Positions 9,791-16,452 of a DNA stretch of 17,465 nt are shown here, one piece after another. The stretch lies in the NCBI GenBank assembly GCA_023401495.1, contig JAEXDU010000112.1:1-17465 (forward strand), given 5' to 3'. The notes beneath the pieces were generated by a model. That model was not told the origin of the DNA. It made no database searches and saw only the letters and a program-made list of their open reading frames with translations. The stretch's first letter is position 1; every line of letters begins with the position of its first letter. The translations under genes were made by a program, and so were the position numbers. This DNA comes from Bacillota bacterium. GTDB lineage: Bacteria; Bacillota; Clostridia; Oscillospirales; Acutalibacteraceae.

Positions 9791-11524
9791 ATGAGTGAAG
9801 AAAAAAAGACTCCGCAGGACGCGGAGGAAACCATAGAGCAGAGCGCCTCCGCAGAGGAGACGCAGATTCCTGCACAGGAGGCCGAAGCCGCTCCAGAAGC
9901 GGAGCAGCAGCCGGAAGAGCAAACCGCAGAAGAAGCCGTGATGACAGAGGATGCGGCCGAAGACGAAGCGGACCCGGAAGAAGATGTCCTTTCCACAGAA
10001 GAGGAGCAGAACGAACACCCGCGGCAACCCTTCGGCAACGTGCTTTCGTCGCAGAAAATACGCCGCCGCGGTATTTCCACCGTGTTTACCGCCGTGTTCC
10101 TCGCGGTGATCATCCTGCTCAACGTGATTGTATCTATGCTGAGCACGCGCTTTCCTTCCATCAACCTCGATCTTTCCGCACAGAAAACCAACTCTTTGAC
10201 GGAGGATGCGCTGAAAGTGGTCGACGCGGTCAAGCTTCCCACCACTATCACGATTCTGGGGCCGGAGACCGATGTGCGCGACAACGTTCTGTATTCCGGC
10301 TACGGCTTTAATTACAGCCAGGTCGCCGTGTTGTCCGATAAGATCAAGGAGCGCAACTCCAATATCACCGTCAAATACGTTGACCTCGATAAGAACCCAA
10401 CCTACGCCTCAGAGCTTGGCGAAACGAACCTGACGGCCGGCTGTGTTGTCGTCAGCACCGAAAAACGCCACCGTGTGCTGCAGATCACCGATCTGTTCAG
10501 CCAGCAGACCGATTACACCACCGGGGCTGCCAGCACCTATTCCATGGTGGGCACCGCTCTCGCTTCGGCAATCAGCCAGGTGAACAGCGAGAAGCTGCCG
10601 GTCATCGCTTTTGCAACGGGCCACGAGGAAATTTACGACACCACAGCTCTGCAGGGCGTGCTGAAAAACGCCAGCTTTGAAACCGTGAGCTTCAATATGC
10701 TGACAGACGAAATCCCCGCAAACGCCCAGATGGTGATGCTGGCATCGCCCGCGACCGACTACACGCCGCAGGAGCTGAAAAAGCTGGACACATTCCTCGA
10801 GAACAACAAGCTGGCCGCTGACCGCTCCTTGCTGATTACCTTCTACCCCAGCCAGGAGGCCCTGCCGAACCTTTCCTCCTTCCTAAAGGAATGGGGGATC
10901 GAGGTCCCCCGCGCAATGGTCGTCGAACGTGACCAGAGTCACGTTGCGCAGTCCGACGCTTCCTTCATCCTGACGCAGACCAATGTGGATTCTACCATCC
11001 CCCTGAATTCCCAGTCTGCTCAGTACGACAACGTCGTGATGCCGCAATCCAGCCCGATCAATCTACTGTTCACCTCGCGCGACGGCGTTACCACCCACAC
11101 GTTGGCACAGTCGTATGACACCTCGTATCTGGTGGATTCCAGTTCGACCGAGGAAACCGTGAATAGCGCAAAGCAGCAGGCTTACACCACGGTAGCATTG
11201 GCACAGAAGAATCTATCGCTGGACGGAACGATCTATAAGCAGAACGTGATCGTTGCGGGCAGCTCGCCCATGTTTGCCGAGGGAGTCATCAACGCTTCGG
11301 CCTACGGCAACGGCAAATATGTCACCGATCTGGCTCGCTACGCCACGGGAGAAACCGATTCCAACACCGGCATTCTCGTCACACCGGTGCAGACGAATCA
11401 GGTGGATATCAACCTTTCACAGTCCGCAAGCGTAATTCTCGGCTTCGGCGTGTTTACCATTTTGATCCCCCTCTGCGTTCTGGCGGCGGGCTTCGTCGTT
11501 TTCCTGAAGAGGAGGCACCTGTAA
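9791..11524 (+). CDS. GldG-like ABC-transporter auxiliary protein
   Basis: 577 residues from ATG 9791, with AAGGGAGG 9 bases upstream; the open frame starts earlier inside the permease gene but without a start signal. Residues 1-78 are strongly acidic, Glu/Ala/Gln-rich and probably disordered, which is unusual for this family. A membrane segment follows at ~95-117. The extracytoplasmic part begins with the family's N-L-D-L-S-x-x-K-x-N-S-L-T pattern and contains a Rossmann-like region (A-F-A-T-G-H-E-E; V-M-L-A-S-P-A-T-D-Y-T). A final membrane segment at ~549-571 ends in K-R-R-H-L. This two-anchor layout is that of GldG proteins, which partner the ATPase and permease. It is 16 bases downstream of the permease and three bases upstream of the DUF4340 gene. 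Confidence 0.92.
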   Translation: MSEEKKTPQDAEETIEQSASAEETQIPAQEAEAAPEAEQQPEEQTAEEAVMTEDAAEDEADPEEDVLSTEEEQNEHPRQPFGNVLSSQKIRRRGISTVFTAVFLAVIILLNVIVSMLSTRFPSINLDLSAQKTNSLTEDALKVVDAVKLPTTITILGPETDVRDNVLYSGYGFNYSQVAVLSDKIKERNSNITVKYVDLDKNPTYASELGETNLTAGCVVVSTEKRHRVLQITDLFSQQTDYTTGAASTYSMVGTALASAISQVNSEKLPVIAFATGHEEIYDTTALQGVLKNASFETVSFNMLTDEIPANAQMVMLASPATDYTPQELKKLDTFLENNKLAADRSLLITFYPSQEALPNLSSFLKEWGIEVPRAMVVERDQSHVAQSDASFILTQTNVDSTIPLNSQSAQYDNVVMPQSSPINLLFTSRDGVTTHTLAQSYDTSYLVDSSSTEETVNSAKQQAYTTVALAQKNLSLDGTIYKQNVIVAGSSPMFAEGVINASAYGNGKYVTDLARYATGETDSNTGILVTPVQTNQVDINLSQSASVILGFGVFTILIPLCVLAAGFVVFLKRRHL

Positions 11525-11527
11525 ATT

Positions 11528-13000
11528 ATGAAACACACTACTAGAAACCTATTGGTGACGGCTGCGGTGCTCGTCGTGCTGGGCGGCGCCTTCGCCGCTT
11601 TGAAGCTGACCGAGAAGGAGCCGGAAACGGCTTCTTCCGCAGCCGACGATACTGCGATCAGCCTGCTCTCCAAACAAATTGAGGACGTGCAGTCGATGCA
11701 GGTCAAAAATAAAAACGGCGGCTTTGTGATCGTACCCAAAACGACGACCGAAAGCGCCGCCTCCGGCACCTCCACCCACACCACCTATACGGTGCAGGGA
11801 CTGGAGGGCCTTCCCCTGTATGAAACCGCGGCGGAAAACGTGGTAAAGGACGGTTTCAGCCTGGTTGCATCCAAAAACGTGGGTTCTGTCAGCAGCCTGA
11901 AGGACTATGGTCTGGATAACCCCACCGCCGAGGTACAGGTAAACTTTAAGGACGGCACAAGCTTCGATTATCTGCTGGGCAACGAGGCAGCCGGTTCCGA
12001 TGGCTACTACATGGCCGGGAAAGACTCTGACAACGTGTATGTGGTATCCGTTGACGGCGGCATGTTCAACGGCGTCAAGGATTTTGTGCAGAAAGAGCTG
12101 TACTCCCTTACGGACGCCAGCAGTGGGCAGGAAACCCCGGCCATTGACTTCATTTCACTCAACAGCACCCATCTGGGCGAACAGTTGACCGTCACCAGCA
12201 AAAACAGCTCGGTCACCGTTTCGGACGGGAAACAGAGCGTATCGGTGGACGATACTCAGTATTCCACGTTAGCCACTGCCATCTCGACCGTAACGGCGGA
12301 TGAGGTAACGGCAATTCACCCCACGGCAGAGCAGATCAAACAGTACGGATTGGATACGCCCTCCATGACGCTGTCGTTTACAGCCGACAAGCATTCGCAT
12401 ACGCTGAAGGCCGGAAACACGGAAAACGGGATGCGGTATATCATGGCCGACAGCATCGACGCCATCTTCGGCATCAAGGAGGAGACCGCCTCCGTCTGGG
12501 CCACGGCAACGCTGTTCAGCCTGCGCAGTAAATTTGTTCAGATTCCCAACATTATCGATGTCAGCGGGCTGGACGTAACGGCAGACAACAAAACGTATAC
12601 GTTTGAAAAGGCCCGTACGAAAAACACCTCAAAATCCACCGCAGACAGCGAGGTTTACGATTATACCGTCACCTGCAACGGAAAGGCGGTCACGTATGAG
12701 CCGAATTTCCAGAAGTATTATCAGAACGTCGTGGCGGTGCAGCTCTTGGAGGAGGCCAATGCGGATTCCGACGGCGTGGCAAACGCCATGAACGGCCAGC
12801 CGGCCTACACGGTTCGCTTCCGCTTTTACGATGCCGCCAAAAAGCCGGTCACGGTGCAGTATTATATCGTCGGCGACCGGCGTTACCTGGCGGTTGTAGA
12901 TAACGTTCCCCTGGGGCTTGTGACTGAGACAAACGTCACCGGCCTGATCGCAGACACCGCAACCGTTGCCGAAAACGGCGTGGTGCAGGCAGGGCTGTAA
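11528..13000 (+). CDS. DUF4340 membrane-anchored protein of the Gld-type operon
   Basis: 490 residues from ATG 11528, with GAGGAGG upstream inside the end of the GldG gene (spacing about 12). A single N-terminal membrane anchor spans ~7-25, and the rest should be outside the membrane. The DUF4340 signature Y-G-L-D-x-P occurs twice (residues 127-132 and 273-278). Each copy is followed by a beta-rich stretch with a Y-Y/Y-I-M and D-x-V/I-F/Y pattern, so the protein contains two copies of the same fold. DUF4340 proteins habitually follow GldG homologues, and a scaffold or substrate-binding role is inferred from that. No terminator was found in the 135 bases downstream. Confidence 0.92.
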   Translation: MKHTTRNLLVTAAVLVVLGGAFAALKLTEKEPETASSAADDTAISLLSKQIEDVQSMQVKNKNGGFVIVPKTTTESAASGTSTHTTYTVQGLEGLPLYETAAENVVKDGFSLVASKNVGSVSSLKDYGLDNPTAEVQVNFKDGTSFDYLLGNEAAGSDGYYMAGKDSDNVYVVSVDGGMFNGVKDFVQKELYSLTDASSGQETPAIDFISLNSTHLGEQLTVTSKNSSVTVSDGKQSVSVDDTQYSTLATAISTVTADEVTAIHPTAEQIKQYGLDTPSMTLSFTADKHSHTLKAGNTENGMRYIMADSIDAIFGIKEETASVWATATLFSLRSKFVQIPNIIDVSGLDVTADNKTYTFEKARTKNTSKSTADSEVYDYTVTCNGKAVTYEPNFQKYYQNVVAVQLLEEANADSDGVANAMNGQPAYTVRFRFYDAAKKPVTVQYYIVGDRRYLAVVDNVPLGLVTETNVTGLIADTATVAENGVVQAGL

Positions 13001-13044
13001 ACGCAGAAAATGAATCTTCCCCCACTTGGAAGGTAATTTGATAC

Positions 13045-13060
13045 TGAAATATTTATTTCA
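13045..13060. repeat. TGAAAT-ATTT-ATTTCA inverted repeat
   Basis: A perfect 6-bp inverted repeat in the 135-base gap between the DUF4340 gene and the acetyltransferase. It is AT-rich with no adjacent T run. It could be an operator for the downstream gene. I see no convincing promoter in the gap. Confidence 0.35.
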
Positions 13061-13135
13061 TCCCCATTTTCAAAAAGAAATCAGACAAATTGCCTTCTTT
13101 CTGCAACATTCCTAATAAGGAAAGGAACTGCCGCC

Positions 13136-13675
13136 ATGGAGTTTAGAAAAGCGCAAACCGGTGATCTTCCCAGCGTAAAAAATCTGTACACAGAGGTTAT
13201 CAATGAGCTTGACAGAACCATCAATTACCCCAAATGGGTGAATGGGCTGTATCCCTCTGAAAGTCTTTTCATCGGGGCAATCGAAAAGGACTGGCTGTTT
13301 CTACTGACCGATGGGGAAGAAGTGATCGGCTCCGTCATTTTAAATTGTTTCCCTACCGGCGAATACCCTGCCATCACATGGCAGCAGGAGCTTGCGCCGG
13401 AACAGGTTGTGAATATTCACACATTTGCCATCCACCCTCATTTTTCCGGCAAAGGCGTGGGCAGCAAAATGATTGGAGCGATCAAGGAACACGCGAAGCA
13501 GAACGGGTATCAATCCATTCGGCTGGAGGTATTTCGGGACAATGATCCGGCCAGGCGTTTGTATGAAAAAAATGATTTTGTTTTTGTTGATACGGTAGAT
13601 ATCGGCGAAACGATTTACCGGCAGCTCGGAATCAAAGACGTCAATATCTTCGACCTTTACGAGTTTGTTTTGTAA
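13136..13675 (+). CDS. GNAT-family N-acetyltransferase
   Basis: 179 residues from ATG 13136, with AAGGAAAGG upstream. The N-terminal E-F-R-K-A-Q-x-x-D-L-P-S-V motif is typical of GNATs. The acetyl-CoA binding loop is H100-P-H-F-S-G-K-G-V-G (to 109), preceded by the V-N-I-H-T-F-A-I strand. A conserved R-L-E-V-F-R-D-N-D-P-A-R-R-L-Y-E-K-N-D-F (129-148) completes the fold. Base composition is visibly more A+T-rich than in the ABC operon. It stands alone, so context gives no substrate. It converges with the lipoprotein gene on a shared terminator. Confidence 0.9.
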   Translation: MEFRKAQTGDLPSVKNLYTEVINELDRTINYPKWVNGLYPSESLFIGAIEKDWLFLLTDGEEVIGSVILNCFPTGEYPAITWQQELAPEQVVNIHTFAIHPHFSGKGVGSKMIGAIKEHAKQNGYQSIRLEVFRDNDPARRLYEKNDFVFVDTVDIGETIYRQLGIKDVNIFDLYEFVL

Positions 13676-13735
13676 TATAAAAATTGTTTTTTCTGCTGCT
13701 CGCAAAAATATTCTGCTGATGCAGATTGGCTGAAG

Positions 13736-13792
13736 CCTACAAAAAAAAACAGCCTGCGGTTTGTTCTCTTCACCGCAGGCTGGTCTTATTTA
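13736..13792. terminator. Terminator shared by converging genes
   Basis: CAGCCTGCGGT (13750-13760) pairs perfectly with ACCGCAGGCTG (13772-13782) around an 11-base loop. On the minus strand nine Ts follow, making an excellent terminator for the lipoprotein gene. On the plus strand the following CTTATTTATTT is weaker but may serve the acetyltransferase. Confidence 0.9.
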
Positions 13793-13809
13793 TTTAAGAA
13801 AAGAAATGA

Positions 13810-14460
13810 TTACTTTGCAGAATAGGCATAGGTGAATTTTGCGTCATGTGTATACAAGTTCTTGTAGACTGCAGCGGCGCGTTCCCTATAATACTCCATG
13901 GTTTCGCCGGATGCCTCCAGCTGCGCCATCGATCCGGCACTCTGTGCTTTTTCGGTAATCTTTTTAAGTTCGTCGGGTGTTTCCTTTACCCATTTTTCCT
14001 GACGGGTCTGGTAGGTCTTCTTTTTAGCTTCTGGAGCCTTTGTCAACAGCTTCTTATACCCGGAATCGATTTCCGTCTGCCAGAGCTTTGTGTACTTTTC
14101 ATTGACCTTGATCATGTCAGCGGTAGAAGCGGCCTTTTCCATCTCGGCCAGATACGCCTTGTCGATCGGGTTGTTTACGAACAGCTTATTAAAATCCTTG
14201 TTGCTCGTAACGATATTCTTCAAAGAGGTCGCCTTGTCATCCGGGCCGGACGACGCCGCGGACGATGTGCCGGACGACGACGATGCTGCCGAAGACGGGG
14301 AACTGGACGACGCTTTTGATGGCGCCTGGGATTCCGGCGCAGACAGCGTCGGCTCCGACGCGAGAGACGATGTATCCTCCGGAATCTTATTACACCCAAA
14401 AAATACCGAAAAAACCATTATCGAAGCGATCAGCAATGATGCTGTTTTCATTTTCTTCAT
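13810..14460 (-). CDS. Ser-rich lipoprotein with LprI-like helical domain
   Basis: 216 residues from ATG 14460, preferred over the ATG at 14466 because the AAAGGA ribosome binding site then has normal spacing. A signal peptide (K-K-M-K, hydrophobic core) ends in F-F-G-C23, a somewhat weak lipobox, so the mature protein should be lipid-anchored outside the membrane. Residues ~31-78 are a Ser/Ala/Pro-rich linker. The remaining ~135 residues are helical and charged. Their C-terminal part (R-Q-E-K-W-V-K...A-G-S-M-A-Q-L...E-Y-Y-R-E-R) resembles the LprI/DUF1311 pattern but lacks its cysteines. Function as a lysozyme-inhibitor-like protein is only a suggestion. It has its own promoter with a large inverted repeat, and a shared terminator. 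Confidence 0.85.
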   Translation of the reverse strand: MKKMKTASLLIASIMVFSVFFGCNKIPEDTSSLASEPTLSAPESQAPSKASSSSPSSAASSSSGTSSAASSGPDDKATSLKNIVTSNKDFNKLFVNNPIDKAYLAEMEKAASTADMIKVNEKYTKLWQTEIDSGYKKLLTKAPEAKKKTYQTRQEKWVKETPDELKKITEKAQSAGSMAQLEASGETMEYYRERAAAVYKNLYTHDAKFTYAYSAK

Positions 14461-14478
14461 CACCATGACATCCTTTCC

Positions 14479-14524
14479 AAAGTAAATTTCCAAACGCTTC
14501 TCGTTTTGGTGGCAAATTTACTTT
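14479..14524. promoter_or_regulatory. 46-bp imperfect inverted repeat at the lipoprotein promoter
   Basis: AAAGTAAATTT (14479-14489) is the perfect complement of AAATTTACTTT (14514-14524). Inside it CCAAACG (14490-14496) pairs with CGTTTTGG (14502-14509, one extra T). The right arm overlaps the -10 element and the left arm borders the ribosome binding site. Because the predicted transcript starts inside the right arm, a DNA operator is likelier than an RNA fold. Confidence 0.55.
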
Positions 14525-14548
14525 ACCATAACATCCTCTATCTTGCAA
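14520..14548 (-). promoter_or_regulatory. Sigma-A promoter of the lipoprotein gene
   Basis: Minus strand: TTGCAA (14548-14543), a 17-base spacer and TAAAGT (14525-14520). Both hexamers match four of six consensus bases, a moderate promoter. Confidence 0.6.
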
Positions 14549-14586
14549 TCACACAAACCTGAAAAAAATCTTACTAGAATCTTAAG

Positions 14587-15429
14587 CTACAAATGGAGCG
14601 CCAAAACCAGCATCGGTTCCAACTGCTGATAGATCGGCTCAAATTGTTCAATCGGCAGCGGGTTCTCACCCATGCCAACCTCCACCGTGAACGCGGGACG
14701 CCGCAGGCAATCGATAAACCAGTCCTTAAAGCCGCCGCCCACCGCCAGGCCTTCCGGCTTTGCTACCTGGTATCCTGCCGCGTCTGCCATCCTCTGCGCC
14801 ATCTCCAGCGAGCAGGGTGGGGTATGTTCTCCAAAATCATAATAGATCACTTCGCCCTGGCTGTGGAACGCCAGCGCCTGACAAAAGCAGTGCCGCCAGC
14901 ACAGACGGGTCATCGCGGCGGTTTCGGGTTCGCTTTCCGGGCATGGTCCGCCATAGCGCGTGGGGCCGGGCCCGGTAATCCCGGATTCAATCTCCAGCTC
15001 GCGCAGTTCACACCATCCGGCATCAAAATTGTGGTTGATGTCTACACCGCGGGCGTTGGCCTGCCACCGCTTTTCGGGATTGCACAGCTGAATTGCCACA
15101 CCGTCGGGATTCACGCAAGGAATGATGCAAAGCCCCCGTTTCTGCAACAGCGCCGTCACGTCTTCGCCGGCCAGCGTTGTGCGGTCGCGCAGCGCCTCGC
15201 ATAATCTGCGGGCAAACCGCAGCAAAATCATTGTAGTGATCCATTCCATTCCGTGAAACGCTCCCGCAAACAGCACCCTCTCCGCAGAGGTGCCGACCGA
15301 GAACGAAAAAATCTGCCGGCTGCACACACTGCACCCAATTGAACCGATCCTCGCAAACGGAAATCTCCCCAGCTCCTGCATTCTCTGTTTTAAAATACAA
15401 TAATCCGGCGGCATGAGCTGCTGTTCCAT
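14587..15429 (-). CDS. M14-family zinc carboxypeptidase
   Basis: 280 residues from ATG 15429, with AAAGGGGGT about 8 bases upstream; the open frame extends to 15480 without a better start. Zinc ligands are H59-x-x-E62 (in G-A-F-H-G-M-E-W) and H189 (A-F-H-S-Q-G-E), and the catalytic glutamate is E250 (T-V-E-V-G). N-A-R-G-V-D-I-N-H-N-F-D (126-137) is the substrate-carboxylate region, in which the usual N-R pair is N-H. There is no signal peptide, so it appears cytosolic. Relatives of this size in Firmicutes trim peptidoglycan peptides (for example gamma-D-Glu-diaminopimelate bonds); that substrate is inferred. It is rich in cysteine. It is divergent from the Nudix gene. Confidence 0.9.
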   Translation of the reverse strand: MEQQLMPPDYCILKQRMQELGRFPFARIGSIGCSVCSRQIFSFSVGTSAERVLFAGAFHGMEWITTMILLRFARRLCEALRDRTTLAGEDVTALLQKRGLCIIPCVNPDGVAIQLCNPEKRWQANARGVDINHNFDAGWCELRELEIESGITGPGPTRYGGPCPESEPETAAMTRLCWRHCFCQALAFHSQGEVIYYDFGEHTPPCSLEMAQRMADAAGYQVAKPEGLAVGGGFKDWFIDCLRRPAFTVEVGMGENPLPIEQFEPIYQQLEPMLVLALHL

Positions 15430-15509
15430 CGTATGACCCCCTTTTTTCTGGTATTTCCAGTATAAGCGACGCTCCATCAAAAACTTTGTCGCAGGCAGGC
15501 CGATCGGAT

Positions 15510-15538
15510 TTGATTCTATGGAAAAGATCCGCTATAAT
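15510..15538 (+). promoter_or_regulatory. Sigma-A promoter of the Nudix gene
   Basis: TTGATT (15510-15515), a 17-base spacer and TATAAT (15533-15538). It leaves a leader of about 130 bases before the ATG at 15676. Confidence 0.8.
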
Positions 15539-15566
15539 AAAAAGAAAGTTCTTCGCGGCTGAGAGA

Positions 15567-15625
15567 GCATGATAAGCACATGTATCAATTGTTTTAAAAA
15601 AGGATCTTCGCAGCCATTATCATGC
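15567..15625 (+). promoter_or_regulatory. Structured leader of the Nudix gene
   Basis: GCATGATAA (15567-15575) and TTATCATGC (15617-15625) are perfect complements 41 bases apart, in the 5' leader. CTTCGCGGCT (15551-15560) nearly repeats as CTTCGCAGCC (15606-15615). The fold does not match a riboswitch or T-box I recognise. Confidence 0.45.
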
Positions 15626-15675
15626 TATCATCACAAGGAGTACAGGTGCCAAACAGGCTATGGAGGGATTCATCA

Positions 15676-16236
15676 ATGAAGCTTTCGGAAAAGACCTTGC
15701 AGCAGGAATACCGCTACCGGGGGAAAATCGTCAATCTGCGGATTGACCAGGCTCTGCTCGAAAACGGAGCCACCGCGCTGCGCGAGGTAGTGGAGCATCC
15801 GGGCGGCGTATGCGTCGGCGCGCTGACGGAAAAAAACGAGCTGCTGTTTGTGCGGCAGTTCCGTTACCCTTACGGAGAGGTGGTAACGGAGCTCCCCGCC
15901 GGGAAACTGGAACGCGGGGAAGACCCTTTGGAGGCCGGGAAGCGGGAGCTGCTGGAGGAAACGGGAGTCATTGGAAAGGATTACCAGTTTCTGGGTGATT
16001 TATACCCGTCGCCGGGCTACTGCGATGAAATTATCCGGCTTTATTTCTGCCGTGTAGATACCATCGGGCAGAGCCGCCCGGATGAGGGTGAGTTCTTGGA
16101 GGCGGAGCGCATTCCGCTGGAGCAGGCCGTACAATTGGTGCTGGAAAATAAGCTGCCCGACGCGAAAACCCAGACCATCATTTTAAAGATTGACGCGCTG
16201 CTGCGCGCCGGAAAACTATCGTACCAATCTAAATAG
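15676..16236 (+). CDS. nudF: ADP-ribose pyrophosphatase, Nudix hydrolase family
   Basis: 186 residues from ATG 15676, with GGAGGG 8 bases upstream; an ATG at 15622 would add 18 residues but has no ribosome binding site. The Nudix box is complete: G76-x5-E82-x7-R90-E91-L-L-E94-E95-T-G97-V98. The upstream V-R-Q-F-R-Y-P (59-65) and E-L-P-A-G (72-76), and the downstream Y-P-S-P-G-Y-C-D-E (110-118), are the ADP-ribose pyrophosphatase hallmarks. It should hydrolyse ADP-ribose to AMP and ribose-5-phosphate in the cytosol, using Mg2+. It is transcribed alone, divergently from the M14 peptidase gene. Confidence 0.93.
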   Translation: MKLSEKTLQQEYRYRGKIVNLRIDQALLENGATALREVVEHPGGVCVGALTEKNELLFVRQFRYPYGEVVTELPAGKLERGEDPLEAGKRELLEETGVIGKDYQFLGDLYPSPGYCDEIIRLYFCRVDTIGQSRPDEGEFLEAERIPLEQAVQLVLENKLPDAKTQTIILKIDALLRAGKLSYQSK

Positions 16237-16252
16237 AAAGCTGAACGGTCGG

Positions 16253-16287
16253 GCTTGTTTTCTCCTCCTTCAGCGGAGGAAACAAGC
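16253..16287. terminator. Hairpin after the Nudix gene, without T run
   Basis: GCTTGTTT (16253-16260) pairs with AAACAAGC (16280-16287), and CCTCC (16264-16268) with GGAGG (16275-16279), across a 3-base bulge. It is stable and well placed 17 bases after the stop, but only ATTCTC follows. It is more likely a 3'-end stabiliser upstream of the real terminator. Confidence 0.45.
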
Positions 16288-16325
16288 ATTCTCGGTTCCA
16301 TACTTTGATATAGAGTTATTTGTGA

Positions 16326-16380
16326 AATAAAAAAAGTTTTCCACGAAACCCGGGTAATTCGTGGAAAACTTTATTATTTC
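16326..16380. terminator. Terminator shared by the Nudix and aldo/keto reductase genes
   Basis: AAAGTTTTCCACGAA (16333-16347) and TTCGTGGAAAACTTT (16358-16372) form a perfect 15-bp stem. On the minus strand a run of seven Ts follows (including the end of the stem), so it is a strong terminator for the reductase gene. On the plus strand TTTATTATTTC follows, adequate for the Nudix gene. Confidence 0.9.
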
Positions 16381-16452
16381 TTTATTCTATTTCGTTTCTG
16401 TCGCAGAAAAGGAACTGCAGGGAATTGCTGTGTCTGCGTTTTGCTTGCATAT

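Noticed and set aside
8866..10284. A 472-codon minus-strand frame opposite the ABC ATPase, permease and GldG genes
   Set aside because: Composition is Ser/Arg/His-rich nonsense mirrored from the real genes, with no start signal. The plus-strand genes are well supported.
15540..15676. T-box or known riboswitch upstream of the Nudix gene
   Set aside because: No T-box sequence, no antiterminator/terminator pair and no recognisable riboswitch core are present.
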